Shown here: positions 7,634 through 18,953 of the stretch, piece after piece
Position numbering within the stretch: position 1 is the stretch's first letter
Layout of the letters: every line of letters begins with the position of its first letter
NCBI RefSeq assembly: GCF_004353505.1
Contig: NZ_SMNQ01000007.1
Span: forward strand, 186,001-250,000
Source: Streptomyces sp. WAC05374
GTDB taxonomy: Bacteria; Actinomycetota; Actinomycetes; Streptomycetales; Streptomycetaceae
Direction: 5' to 3'
Length of the DNA: 64,000 bases
The notes under the pieces: model-generated
Seen by the model: only the letters and a program-made list of their open reading frames with translations
Databases searched by the model: none
Told to the model about the DNA's origin: nothing
Position numbers and translations under genes: made by a program

Positions 7634-7954
7634 TCAGCCCTTGCGCCTGCGGGCGGTGACGGCGAGCAGCCCCACCACGCCGACCACCAGCAGGGCCACC
7701 GGCACGACGCGCTCCAGGCGCGGCTCGCCGTCCTCCGAGACGAACCGTCCCTTCACGTCGGTGACGACGCGGTTCACCGTGACGAAGGCGCGCCCGGCGG
7801 TCTCGTCGACCGTCGACGCCACCCTGGCCTTCGCGTCCCCGATGATCGTCTTCGGGTGCATGCGTACGCCGATCTCGTCGAGAGTGACGGCGAGCTGCTC
7901 GCGCCGGCGGACGATGTCCGCCTCGATCTGCGCAGGGGTCCTGGCTTCCGACAC
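7634..7954 (-). CDS. DUF3618 domain membrane protein
   Basis: A 106-residue protein. Residues 5-50 (ARTPAQIEADIVRRREQLAV and onward to TLDEIGVRMHP) are a DUF3618 domain, a helical segment often predicted as a coiled coil. A single C-terminal membrane helix at about 83-100 (VVPVALLVVGVVGLLAVTA) ends in RRRKG, which suggests a tail-anchored protein with its N-terminus in the cytoplasm. It is divergent from the thiol peroxidase gene. Function unknown. Confidence 0.82.
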   Translation of the reverse strand: MSEARTPAQIEADIVRRREQLAVTLDEIGVRMHPKTIIGDAKARVASTVDETAGRAFVTVNRVVTDVKGRFVSEDGEPRLERVVPVALLVVGVVGLLAVTARRRKG

Positions 7955-8075
7955 CGCGCTGCCTCCGTAGGTCCGTCCAAATCCGTGGTGGACAGTCTGT
8001 CAGCTCAGGGGCCCGGTGACTGTCGCAGACCCCCATTAGGCTCTGAACGCATACGTCCGATTCAGGAGAGAGATC

Positions 8076-8543
8076 ATGAGCGAGCGACTGCAGCCCGGCG
8101 ACACGGCCCCCGCCTTCACCCTGCCCGACGCGGACGGCAACGACGTGTCGCTCGCGGACTACCGGGGCCGCAAGGTCATCGTCTACTTCTACCCGGCCGC
8201 GCTGACGCCCGGCTGCACCAAGCAGGCGTGCGACTTCACCGACAACCTCGGCGTGCTCGCGGACGCGGGCTACGACGTGGTCGGCGTCTCCCCGGACAAG
8301 CCGGAGAAGCTGGCGAAGTTCCGGGAGAAGGAGGACCTGAAGGTCACGCTGGTCGGCGACCCGTCCAAGGAGACGCTCACCGCGTACGGCGCCTTCGGCG
8401 AGAAGAAGCTGTACGGCAAGACGGTGACGGGCGTGATCCGTTCGACCGTGGTCGTGGACGAGGAGGGCAAGGTCGAGCGGGCGCTGTACAACGTGAAGGC
8501 CACCGGCCACGTGGCCAAGATCATCAAGGACCTCGGCATCTGA
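8076..8543 (+). CDS. bcp: thioredoxin-dependent thiol peroxidase (peroxiredoxin Q / Bcp)
   Basis: A 155-residue peroxiredoxin that reduces hydrogen and organic peroxides using thioredoxin. The peroxidatic Cys47 lies in TPGCTKQACDF with the second Cys at 52, the spacing typical of the Bcp alpha-helical resolving cysteine. FTLPDADG, VVGVSPDKPEKLAKF and GVIRSTVVVDEEG are further family landmarks. A GGAGAG ribosome site precedes the ATG. TAGGCT at 8037-8042 is a likely -10 box, shared in a region divergent with the DUF3618 gene. Confidence 0.95.
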   Translation: MSERLQPGDTAPAFTLPDADGNDVSLADYRGRKVIVYFYPAALTPGCTKQACDFTDNLGVLADAGYDVVGVSPDKPEKLAKFREKEDLKVTLVGDPSKETLTAYGAFGEKKLYGKTVTGVIRSTVVVDEEGKVERALYNVKATGHVAKIIKDLGI

Positions 8544-8674
8544 GCCGTCCGGCCGGCCGGCCCGCCGCCATGTGACCTTGGTCCCCGATATCCGGGACCT
8601 CGGTTTGCGATCGTTACGCACGAGCAGGTGTTCCCCTTGGATTGATCCCGAAGTCCAGGAAAGGAACCCTGCCC

Positions 8675-10156
8675 ATGGCGGCCACGGCCGATCCAGCGGC
8701 GGTCAGGCGCCACCGCATCCTGTTCCGCACCATCCAGCAGCGGAAGAACCCGAAACTCCGGCGGTCCGACATCACCGTCACCGACGAGGCGGCGGTCAAG
8801 CGGGCCGTGAAGGCGGCCTCGCTCGGCAACGCCATGGAGTGGTTCGACTTCGGCATCTACAGCTATCTGGCCGTCACCATCGGCCATGTCTTCTTCCCGT
8901 CCGGGAACGACACGGCGCAGTTGCTGTCCTCCTTCGCGACCTTCGCCGTCGCCTTCCTGATCCGGCCGCTGGGCGGCCTGTTCTTCGGCCCGATGGGCGA
9001 CCGGATCGGCCGCAAGAAGGTCCTCGCGCTGACGATGATCCTGATGGCGGTCGGCACGTTCGCGATCGGGCTGATCCCCTCGTACGCCTCCATCGGCTTC
9101 TGGGCCCCGGTGCTGCTGATCCTCTTCCGGCTGGTGCAGGGCTTCTCGACGGGCGGGGAGTACGGCGGTGCGTCCACCTTCATCGCCGAGTACGCGCCCG
9201 ACAAGCGGCGCGGCTTCTTCGGCAGCTTCCTGGAGTTCGGCACGCTCGCCGGGTACGTGGGCGCGGCGGGCCTGGTCACGGCGCTGACGGCGGTCCTGGG
9301 CGACGCGGCCATGGAGTCCTGGGGCTGGCGCGTGCCGTTCCTGGTGGCGGGCCCGCTGGGCCTGGTGGGGCTCTACCTGCGGCTGCGGCTGGACGAGACG
9401 CCGGCGTTCCGGAAGCTGGAGTCGGAGAGCGCGTCCGCCTCCGAGGCCGCCGACACGGTGGAGACGTCCGCCAAGGGCGACCTCGGCACGATCTTCCGCC
9501 AGTACTGGCCGACGCTGCTGCTGTGCGTCGCGCTCGTCGGGGCGTACAACATCACCGACTACATGCTGCTGTCGTACATGCCGACGTACCTCTCCGACGA
9601 GCTGGGCTACAGCGCGACGCACGGGCTGCTGATCCTGCTGGCCGTCATGGCGCTGCTGATGCTGATCATCAGCCGGGTGGGCCGCCTCAGCGACCGCTAC
9701 GGCCGCAAGCCGCTGCTGATGGCGGGCATGCTGGGGTTCCTGTTCCTGTCGGTGCCGGCGTTCTGGCTGATCGGCCTCGGCGGCGTCCTCGCCGTCACGG
9801 CGGGCATGCTGATGCTCGGCCTGTCACTGGTGTGCCTGCTGGGCACCATGTCGGCGGCCCTCCCGGCGCTCTTCCCGACGCATGTGCGCTACGGCTCGCT
9901 GTCGGTGGGCTACAACCTCTCCGCGTCCCTGTTCGGCGGCACGACCCCGCTGGTCATCACCGCCCTCATCGGCCTGACCGGCAGCTCGCTGATGCCCGCG
10001 TACTACGCGATGGCGGCGGCCCTGGTGGGGGTCGTCGCGGTGGCCTGCATGAAGGAGACGGCCCGTCAGCCCCTCGCGGGCTCACCGCCGTCGGTGTGCA
10101 CCGAGGAGGAGGCCGCCGCGCTGGTCCGGGCCCGGGCGCCCGAGCCCCGGTTCTGA
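8675..10156 (+). CDS. MFS osmolyte/glycine-betaine proton symporter, ProP-like
   Basis: A 493-residue transporter with 12 predicted helices. The N-terminal segment AASLGNAMEWFDFGIYSYLA, the motif DRIGRKK and RLVQGFSTGGEYGGASTFIA are characteristic of the metabolite:H+ symporter branch that includes ProP and Proteus-type proline/betaine permeases. The E. coli ProP C-terminal coiled coil is absent. The ATG at 8675 has AAAGGAA upstream; a TTG at 8642 would add 11 residues without a ribosome site. A role in osmoprotectant uptake is likely but the exact substrate is inferred from family. Confidence 0.85.
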   Translation: MAATADPAAVRRHRILFRTIQQRKNPKLRRSDITVTDEAAVKRAVKAASLGNAMEWFDFGIYSYLAVTIGHVFFPSGNDTAQLLSSFATFAVAFLIRPLGGLFFGPMGDRIGRKKVLALTMILMAVGTFAIGLIPSYASIGFWAPVLLILFRLVQGFSTGGEYGGASTFIAEYAPDKRRGFFGSFLEFGTLAGYVGAAGLVTALTAVLGDAAMESWGWRVPFLVAGPLGLVGLYLRLRLDETPAFRKLESESASASEAADTVETSAKGDLGTIFRQYWPTLLLCVALVGAYNITDYMLLSYMPTYLSDELGYSATHGLLILLAVMALLMLIISRVGRLSDRYGRKPLLMAGMLGFLFLSVPAFWLIGLGGVLAVTAGMLMLGLSLVCLLGTMSAALPALFPTHVRYGSLSVGYNLSASLFGGTTPLVITALIGLTGSSLMPAYYAMAAALVGVVAVACMKETARQPLAGSPPSVCTEEEAAALVRARAPEPRF

Positions 10157-10206
10157 CGGGCGCCGCCCGGCGGCCGTGGCGGGCCCACTACGATGGGGGC
10201 GCGTAC

Positions 10207-10290
10207 GCGGCCGTGGTGGAATTGGCAGTCACGCTGGGTTTAGGTCCCAGTGGGGTAACACCCGTGAGGGTTCGAGTCCCTCCGGCCGCA
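10207..10290 (+). tRNA. tRNA-Leu (anticodon TAG)
   Basis: A class II tRNA of 84 bases. The acceptor stem GCGGCCG/CGGCCGC and discriminator A close the molecule, and the T arm contains GGTTCGAGTCC. The anticodon stem CTGGG/CCCAG surrounds loop TTTAGGT, giving anticodon TAG, which reads CUA and CUG leucine codons. A long variable arm is present, as expected for tRNA-Leu. CCA is not encoded. TACGAT just upstream, near 10190, may be its -10 box. Confidence 0.95.
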
Positions 10291-10297
10291 CAGGACG

Positions 10298-10336
10298 ACG
10301 AAGGGCCGTCCCCGCTTCCCGGGGGCGGCCCTTCGT
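10298..10336. terminator. bidirectional terminator between tRNA-Leu and rdgB
   Basis: The stem ACGAAGGGCCG / CGGCCCTTCGT is extended inward by a CCCCG/CGGGG pairing around a short loop. It sits 7 bases past the tRNA on the plus strand and 16 bases past the rdgB stop on the minus strand, so it can serve both. Confidence 0.8.
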
Positions 10337-10352
10337 GTGTGCGGGGCGGGCC

Positions 10353-10955
10353 TCAGCCGACCAGTTCGCGGATGACCGGGACCAGGGCGCGGAAGGCCTG
10401 GCCGCGGTGGCTGATGGCGTTCTTCTCCGCCGCGGTCAGCTCGGCGCACGTGCGGCTGTCGCCGTCGGGCTGGAGGACCGGGTCGTAGCCGAAGCCGCCG
10501 CTGCCGGCCGGGGCGTGGCGCAGGGTGCCGCGCAGGCGGCCCTCGACCACGCGCTCGGTGCCGTCCGGCAGGGCCAGGGCGGCGGCGCAGGCGAAGTGGG
10601 CGCCGCGGTGTTCGGGGGCGATGTCGGCGAGCTGGGCGAGCAGAAGCTCCAGGTTCGCCCGGTCGTCGCCGTGGCGGCCCGACCAGCGCGCCGAGAAGAT
10701 CCCGGGGGCGCCGCCGAGGACGTCGACGCACAGGCCGGAGTCGTCGGCGACGGCGGGCAGGCCGGTGGCCCGGGCGAGGGCGTGGGCCTTGAGGAGGGCG
10801 TTCTCCGCGAAGGTGACGCCGGTCTCCTTGACGTCGGGGATCTCGGGGTAGGCGTCCGCGCCGACGAGGTCGTGGTCGAGCCCCGCGTCGGCGAGGATGG
10901 CGTGCAGTTCGGTGATCTTCCCGGCGTTGCGGGTGGCGAGGATCAGGCGGGTCAT
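10353..10955 (-). CDS. rdgB: XTP/dITP pyrophosphatase (RdgB/HAM1)
   Basis: A 200-residue nucleotide-sanitising enzyme that hydrolyses dITP, XTP and ITP to the monophosphate. The N-terminal substrate motif LATRNAGKITELHAIL, the catalytic region GLPAVADDSGLCVDVLGGAPG, SARWSG, and the C-terminal GFGYDPVLQPDG and ISHRGQAFRAL are all present. The ATG at 10955 starts 11 bp after the lipoprotein stop, so the two are probably co-transcribed with rph further upstream, a common actinobacterial order. Confidence 0.95.
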   Translation of the reverse strand: MTRLILATRNAGKITELHAILADAGLDHDLVGADAYPEIPDVKETGVTFAENALLKAHALARATGLPAVADDSGLCVDVLGGAPGIFSARWSGRHGDDRANLELLLAQLADIAPEHRGAHFACAAALALPDGTERVVEGRLRGTLRHAPAGSGGFGYDPVLQPDGDSRTCAELTAAEKNAISHRGQAFRALVPVIRELVG

Positions 10956-10966
10956 GTGCCCAGTAT

Positions 10967-11350
10967 CTACGGGGTGCAGACCTTGCCGATCTCGGTGGCG
11001 GCGTCGGTGACGGGCTTGATGTCGGGGGTGGTGTCGCCGTTCTCGACGGCGGTGCGGACACTGTCGACACCCATGCCGAGGTCGTCGACGGCCTTGGACA
11101 GGTCGGCGTTGTCCGTCTTGTCCTTGAGGCTGTCGAGCTCCTTGTCGATCTCGTTGAGCGACTCGTTCAGCCGGGTGGGGTCGTCCGTGGCGGAGGAGAC
11201 GGCCTGGCTCAGCTTGTCGACGCTGGTGGCGATGGCGTCGGCGGCCTGGACGCAGTCCATGGCCTTGTCGAGGGCGCCGCAGCCGACCGCTCCGGTGAGG
11301 GCGAGCACTGCGGTGGCGGCGGCGAGGGCGGCGGTACGACGACGGCGCAT
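10967..11350 (-). CDS. secreted lipoprotein of unknown function
   Basis: A 127-residue protein with a lipoprotein signal: RRRR at residues 2-5, a hydrophobic core and lipobox LTGAVGC with Cys24 as the lipidation site. The mature part is mostly helical with heptad-like spacing (SVDKLSQAV, LNESLNEIDKELDSLKDKTD), suggesting a short coiled coil, and two further Cys residues (33, 124) could form a disulfide. It lies between rph and rdgB. I recognise no family; its presence in an RNA/nucleotide processing operon may be incidental. Confidence 0.75.
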   Translation of the reverse strand: MRRRRTAALAAATAVLALTGAVGCGALDKAMDCVQAADAIATSVDKLSQAVSSATDDPTRLNESLNEIDKELDSLKDKTDNADLSKAVDDLGMGVDSVRTAVENGDTTPDIKPVTDAATEIGKVCTP

Positions 11351-11464
11351 GGAACGGGTCCTCCCGAGGGCTGCGGACGGGCGTACGGTTCGGCCCGTAC
11401 GCCCGTACTCCTTCAGACGCCGACGAGGGCCCCGGCGGTTGCCGGGCCTCTCGGCCGAAGAGGG

Positions 11465-12196
<732 letters not shown>

Positions 12197-12219
12197 GGCA
12201 CGAGCCTAGTCGCCCGTGC

Positions 12220-12257
12220 GTGAGGGGCCCGTTCCGGTACCGGAACGGGCCCCTCAC
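12220..12257 (-). terminator. perfect 38-bp palindrome, nagF terminator
   Basis: Two 19-base arms pair without mismatch and without a spacer around GGTACC. It sits 15 bases after the nagF stop and 23 bases before the rph start, so it most likely ends nagF transcription. A fold with a minimal loop is needed, since the palindrome is uninterrupted. Confidence 0.8.
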
Positions 12258-12272
12258 GGGTGAGCGGTCAGC

Positions 12273-12506
12273 TCACATCATGTCTTCGATCTCGGCGGCG
12301 ATCGGGTCGGCGTCGGTGCCGATGACGACCTGGATCGCGCTGCCCATCTTGACGACGCCGTGGGCTCCGGCGGCCTTCAGCGCGGCCTCGTCGACCAGGT
12401 CCGGGTCGTTGACCTCGGTGCGCAGGCGGGTGATGCAGCCCTCGACCTCTTCGATGTTGTCGATGCCGCCGAGCCCGGCGACGATCTTCTCAGCCTTGCT
12501 GGCCAT
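12273..12506 (-). CDS. nagF: PTS EIIB component, N-acetylglucosamine specific
   Basis: A 77-residue free-standing glucose-superfamily EIIB domain. The phosphorylation site is Cys24 in VEGCITRLRTEV, and VVKMGSAIQVVIGTDADPIA is the conserved C-terminal part. It takes phosphate from EIIA(Crr) and passes it to the sugar bound by the membrane EIIC proteins encoded divergently next door. Streptomyces are known to split these domains, with NagF as the EIIB. The ATG at 12506 has AGGGAGAG upstream. I see no perfect dre site directly in front of it, so it may share the control region of nagE1. Confidence 0.9.
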   Translation of the reverse strand: MASKAEKIVAGLGGIDNIEEVEGCITRLRTEVNDPDLVDEAALKAAGAHGVVKMGSAIQVVIGTDADPIAAEIEDMM

Positions 12507-12662
12507 GTCTCTCTCCCTGCGTTCAAAGGCCGTTCCGGAGCACTGAGCGCTGCTCGGCCCACCTAGGTCTTTCGTCACGGTAACGCACGGTTGGCCCATC
12601 TTCGCGGGCGCATTACCCGGTTGTACCGAAGGATGACGATCACCAGCGCCCACGATATCGCA

Positions 12663-12678
12663 ACTGGTCTACACCAGT
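12663..12678. promoter_or_regulatory. DasR operator (dre) upstream of nagE1
   Basis: ACTGGTCTACACCAGT is an almost perfect dyad and matches the DasR-responsive element consensus AGTGGTCTAGACCACT. It lies 27 bases before the nagE1 start. DasR is the GntR-family repressor of chitin/GlcNAc genes released by glucosamine-6-phosphate. Confidence 0.9.
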
Positions 12679-12705
12679 CTCGCCCAGGAGACCAGGAGGA
12701 CGCCG

Positions 12706-14004
12706 ATGAGCTCCGACAGCGCGGCCCCGTCGAAGCCGGCACCGAGGCAGAAGCGGTGGACCGGCCTCTTCCAGGGGCTCCAGAAGATGGGCCGCAGCCT
12801 CCAACTGCCCATCGCGGTACTGCCGGCGGCGGGCATCCTCAACCGGCTGGGCCAGCCGGACGTCTTCGGCGCCGACGGCGCGGGCTGGGACGACGTCGCC
12901 AAGGTGATGGCGGGCGCGGGCGGCGCCCTGCTCGACGCCGACCTGGGCCTGCCGCTGCTGTTCTGCGTGGGCGTGGCGATCGGCATGGCCAAGAAGGCGG
13001 ACGGTTCCACCGCGCTGGCCGCCGTCACGGGCTTCCTCGTCTACCGGGGCGTGCTGCGCGCGTTCCCCAAGGACTGCCCGGCGGGCACCACCGACGTCAA
13101 CGGCGGGTGCCTCGGCGCGGACGACACCTTCGTGGCGTACACGTACCAGAACCCGGGCGTCTTCGGCGGCATCGTCATGGGGCTGTTCACCGCCTACTTC
13201 TGGCAGCGCTACCACCGCACCAGGCTGGTGGACTGGCTGGGCTTCTTCAACGGCCGCCGGCTGGTGCCGATCATCATGTCGTTCGTGGCGATCGCCTTCG
13301 CCGTGGTGTGCCTGTTCGTCTGGCCCCCGGTCGGCGACGCCCTGGAGGACTTCAGCGACTGGCTGGTCGGCCTCGGGGCGTGGGGCTCCGGTCTCTTCGG
13401 CGTCGCCAACCGCGCGCTGCTGGTGATCGGCCTGCACCAGTTCCTGAACGTGCCGGTGTGGTTCCAGTTCGGTACGTACACCAAGCCGGACGGCACGGTG
13501 GTGCACGGCGACATCAGCATGTTCCTGGCGGGCGACCCGGACGCCGGGCAGTTCACCACCGGCTTCTTCCCGATCATGATGTTCGCCCTGCCGGCGGCCG
13601 CCCTGGCCATCACGCACTGCGCCAAGCCGCACCGCCGCAAGGAGGTCGGCGGGCTGATGCTCTCGGTGGCGCTCACCTCGTTCGTCACCGGCATCACCGA
13701 GCCGATCGAGTACTCGTTCCTCTTCATCGCCCCGGCGCTGTACGCGGTGCACGCCCTGCTGACCGGAGTCTCGATGGCGGTGACCTGGGCGTTCGGCGTC
13801 AAGGACGGCTTCAGCTTCTCGGCGGGGCTGATCGACTACGTCATCAACTGGGGGCTGGCGACCAAGCCCTGGCTGATCATTCCGATCGGTCTGGCCTTCG
13901 CGGTCGTCTATTACGCGATCTTCCGCTTCGCGATCACGAAATTCGACCTCAAGACGCCGGGCCGGGAGCCGGAAGAGGCGGAGACGGACGTCACCAAGCC
14001 GTAG
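12706..14004 (+). CDS. nagE1: PTS EIIC permease for N-acetylglucosamine, copy 1
   Basis: A 432-residue membrane component without an attached EIIB. Family landmarks are LQLPIAVLPAAGILNRLGQP, KKADGSTALAAVTGFLV, GLHQFLNVPVWFQFGTY and ITEPIEYSFLFIAP. It translocates GlcNAc while NagF phosphorylates it. AGGAGG lies 6 bases before the ATG. The pairing with a second, adjacent EIIC (nagE2) matches the arrangement I recall from S. coelicolor, where NagE2 is the main transporter and NagE1 contributes little; whether that holds here cannot be seen. A dre operator lies in the promoter. Confidence 0.92.
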   Translation: MSSDSAAPSKPAPRQKRWTGLFQGLQKMGRSLQLPIAVLPAAGILNRLGQPDVFGADGAGWDDVAKVMAGAGGALLDADLGLPLLFCVGVAIGMAKKADGSTALAAVTGFLVYRGVLRAFPKDCPAGTTDVNGGCLGADDTFVAYTYQNPGVFGGIVMGLFTAYFWQRYHRTRLVDWLGFFNGRRLVPIIMSFVAIAFAVVCLFVWPPVGDALEDFSDWLVGLGAWGSGLFGVANRALLVIGLHQFLNVPVWFQFGTYTKPDGTVVHGDISMFLAGDPDAGQFTTGFFPIMMFALPAAALAITHCAKPHRRKEVGGLMLSVALTSFVTGITEPIEYSFLFIAPALYAVHALLTGVSMAVTWAFGVKDGFSFSAGLIDYVINWGLATKPWLIIPIGLAFAVVYYAIFRFAITKFDLKTPGREPEEAETDVTKP

Positions 14005-14068
14005 CGCGCACGGGGACCAGCGGCGTTATCAAATCGCAAGTTCCTTATCTAACGCTCACCGTGCTACA

Positions 14069-14100
14069 ACAGGTCTACACCACTACTGGTGTAGACCACG
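14069..14100. promoter_or_regulatory. two adjacent DasR operators upstream of nagE2
   Basis: Two 16-base dre-like sequences abut: ACAGGTCTACACCACT (14069-14084) and ACTGGTGTAGACCACG (14085-14100). Their inner parts also form an 11-bp inverted repeat GGTCTACACCA / TGGTGTAGACC separated by CTAC, so the pair could be bound as a unit. They lie 83 bases before the nagE2 ATG. Confidence 0.88.
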
Positions 14101-14182
14101 CGGCGCTGCCGCGCTTCCTTGAGACGCCGCCGTCCCCCATTTGATCATGCCAGGCGGCGCCTTGCCCACCTGGAGGAACTTG

Positions 14183-15448
<1,266 letters not shown>

Positions 15449-15464
15449 CACGCGTACGGAAAAG

Positions 15465-15493
15465 GAAGGCCCCCGGCGACGCCGGGGGCCTTC
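15465..15493 (+). terminator. terminator after nagE2
   Basis: A 13-bp perfect stem GAAGGCCCCCGGC / GCCGGGGGCCTTC with loop GAC is followed by TTTCTC on the plus strand. It also ends 4 bases before the stop of the convergent metallo-hydrolase gene. Confidence 0.88.
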
Positions 15494-15497
15494 TTTC

Positions 15498-16250
15498 TCA
15501 TACCTCGTACACGGCGCCCGCGTGCGCGAGCTCCGACGGGCCGTCGTACACGGCCCGCGCGTCCGCCAGGTTCCGCTCGCCGTCCGTCCACGGCGGGATG
15601 TGCGTGAGCACCAGCCGCCCCGCCCCCGCCCTGGCCGCGTGCGCACCCGCCTCGCGGCCGTTGAGGTGCAGGCCCGGGATGTCCTCCTTGCCGTACGTGA
15701 AGGACGCCTCGCACAGGAACAGGTCCGTACCGGCCGCGAGCGTGTCGAGCTCGTCGCAGACGCCCGTGTCACCGGAGTACGTGATCGACTTCCCCGCGTG
15801 CTCGACGCGGATGCCGTACGCCTCGACCGGGTGGCACACCTTCTCGGTGCGCACCCGGAAGGGGCCGATGTCGAACGCGCCGGACTTGAGCGTGTGGAAG
15901 TCGAACACCTCGCTCATCGACGTGTCCGACGGCGTGTCCGCGTACGCCGTGGTCAGGCGCTGCTCGGCGCCGTCGGGGGCGTACACGGGGATGGCCGGGC
16001 AGCGGCCGCCCTCGTGCCGGTAGTAACGCGCGACGAAGTACCCGCACATGTCGATGCAGTGATCGGCGTGCAGGTGGCTGAGGAAGATCGCGTCCAGGTC
16101 GTACAGACCGATGTGGCGCTGCAACTCGCCCAGGGCGCCGTTGCCCATGTCGAGGAGCAGCCGGAAGCCGTCGGCCTCTACGAGGTAGCTCGAGCAGGCC
16201 GATTCCGCGGACGGGAACGACCCCGAGCAGCCGACGACGGTGAGCTTCAT
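15498..16250 (-). CDS. MBL-fold metallo-hydrolase
   Basis: A 250-residue protein of the metallo-beta-lactamase fold. The metal-binding motif is SHLHADHCIDMCGYF (HxHxDH), with later ligands in YSGDTGVCDEL and LTHIPPW. The start MKLTVVGCSGSFPSAESACS is typical of the RNase Z / arylsulfatase-like subgroup of small MBL hydrolases. The exact substrate is unknown; tRNA 3' processing cannot be claimed because the exosite arm is not evident. It is convergent with nagE2. The ATG at 16250 is the first codon of the conserved strand. Confidence 0.85.
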   Translation of the reverse strand: MKLTVVGCSGSFPSAESACSSYLVEADGFRLLLDMGNGALGELQRHIGLYDLDAIFLSHLHADHCIDMCGYFVARYYRHEGGRCPAIPVYAPDGAEQRLTTAYADTPSDTSMSEVFDFHTLKSGAFDIGPFRVRTEKVCHPVEAYGIRVEHAGKSITYSGDTGVCDELDTLAAGTDLFLCEASFTYGKEDIPGLHLNGREAGAHAARAGAGRLVLTHIPPWTDGERNLADARAVYDGPSELAHAGAVYEV

Positions 16251-16414
16251 GGAGCGTGAACCTCCGAGGACGGGAGCCGGGCAGGCGCTGACAGGGGAGG
16301 TCGTGCGGTTTACCGAGCGTAAGGCGCGGCGGGCCGCGTCGCTCCTTCGCGGTGGCCCCTTGTGGTCGAACTCACCCGCGCTGTCACCGGTTCGGGCGGG
16401 TAGCGTCCGAAGGT

Positions 16415-16864
16415 ATGGACACGTCCTGGTGGCCGGCGCTCGGCGCCGTCGTGGTGATCGCACTGGTCGCGGCGGCGAGCGACGCGTCGGGGCGCGGCCG
16501 CCGTCCGGGTGGCCGGACCCGTCCGCCGGCCCGGCCCGGCCGGCCGGCGGGACCACGGCCCCGGGCGGGCGAGATCTGGTGGGCGGACGTGCCCTACGAG
16601 GACGGTCCCGGCTCCAAGGACCGTCCCTGCCTGGTGCTGGCGGTACGCGGGGACACCGCGCTCGTCGCCAAGATCACCAGCCGCTACCGGGACGACCGGC
16701 CGGGCGTGATCGCCCTGCGCCCCGACGCCGTGGGCGACGCGCGGGGGCGGCCGAGCTTCCTGGAGACGGACGAGCTGCGGGACGTCCCGGTCCGGCGCTT
16801 CCGCCGCCGCGCCGGGCGGGTGGACCCCCTGGTCTGGGACCGGGTGCGCCACCTGTCGGCCTGA
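16415..16864 (+). CDS. membrane-anchored PemK/MazF-like protein, orphan
   Basis: A 149-residue protein. Residues 5-22 (WWPALGAVVVIALVAAASDA) form an N-terminal membrane helix, followed by a basic Pro/Arg-rich linker. From residue 50 on there is a PemK/MazF-like beta-barrel: AGEIWWADVPYEDGPGSKDR, PCLVLAVRGDTALVAKITSR and LVWDRVRHLSA at the end. Classical MazF toxins are soluble and paired with an antitoxin; neither holds here, as no small antitoxin ORF is adjacent. TAGCGT at 16401-16406 is a likely -10 box, so the mRNA would have almost no 5' leader. RNase activity is uncertain. Confidence 0.75.
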   Translation: MDTSWWPALGAVVVIALVAAASDASGRGRRPGGRTRPPARPGRPAGPRPRAGEIWWADVPYEDGPGSKDRPCLVLAVRGDTALVAKITSRYRDDRPGVIALRPDAVGDARGRPSFLETDELRDVPVRRFRRRAGRVDPLVWDRVRHLSA

Positions 16865-16894
16865 CGGCGGGCCGCCCCCGGCGGGGCCGCGGCC

Positions 16895-18362
<1,468 letters not shown>

Positions 18363-18368
18363 GCGGTC

Positions 18369-18374
18369 ATCGTA
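18369..18374 (-). promoter_or_regulatory. -10 box of a leaderless promoter for the cys leader peptide
   Basis: TACGAT on the minus strand ends exactly 6 bases before the leader peptide ATG, placing the transcription start at the A of ATG. No strong -35 box is seen 16-19 bases further upstream. Confidence 0.6.
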
Positions 18375-18449
18375 TCGATTCCCGGTCCGCCATTCGGAGT
18401 GTGATCTCGCATGATGGACGATTCACGCTCACGAGCCGAGACGGATCAC

Positions 18450-18878
18450 TCAGTAGGCGTCGACGACCTGGACCTCTTCCTCCGTGATCTCGCCCTCGAC
18501 GATCCGGAACGACCGGAACTGGAACGGTCCGGCGCCGTCCGTGTCGGCCGTCGAGACCAGCACGTAGTGCGCGCCGGGCTCGTTGGCGTACGACACGTCC
18601 GTGCGGGAGGGGTACGCCTCGGTCGCGGTGTGCGAGTGGTAGATGACGACGGGCTCCTCGTCGCGGTCGTCCATCTCGCGGTACAGCTTCAGCAGGTCGC
18701 CCGAGTCGAACTCGTAGAACGTGGGCGAGCGGGCGGCGTTGAGCATGGGGATGAAGCGCTCGGGGCGGCCGGAGCCGGCCGGGCCCGCGACCACGCCGCA
18801 CGCCTCGTCCGGGTGGTCCTCGCGCGCGTGCGCGACGATCTGGTCGTACAGGGCCCGTGTGATGGTCAGCATGCGCAT
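18450..18878 (-). CDS. mec: JAMM-family metalloprotease Mec (CysO-cysteine peptidase)
   Basis: A 142-residue zinc peptidase of the Mov34/JAMM fold. The metal motif is HSHTATEAYPSRTD (HxH-x7-SxxD), with the upstream catalytic Glu in DEACGVVAG. In mycobacteria Mec hydrolyses cysteine from CysO-cysteine. Here it may also trim the Met-Arg tail of CysO (inference). The start at 18878 gives MRMLTITRALYDQ; a nearby in-frame ATG at 18872 is equally plausible. It precedes the leader peptide/cysO/cysM unit on the same strand, so the attenuator separates mec from the other two genes. Confidence 0.9.
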   Translation of the reverse strand: MRMLTITRALYDQIVAHAREDHPDEACGVVAGPAGSGRPERFIPMLNAARSPTFYEFDSGDLLKLYREMDDRDEEPVVIYHSHTATEAYPSRTDVSYANEPGAHYVLVSTADTDGAGPFQFRSFRIVEGEITEEEVQVVDAY

Positions 18879-18892
18879 CAGGATAAGCAGAC

Positions 18893-18929
18893 GGGCCCGC
18901 CCGTACCGAGGGTCGGTACGGGCGGGCCC
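18893..18929 (-). terminator. terminator between the amino-acid permease and mec
   Basis: A perfect 17-bp stem (GGGCCCGCCCGTACCGA and its complement) with a GGG loop lies 25 bases past the permease stop, well placed to end permease transcription before mec. Confidence 0.85.
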
Positions 18930-18953
18930 ACATGGTGGACAAGCCACCGGAAA

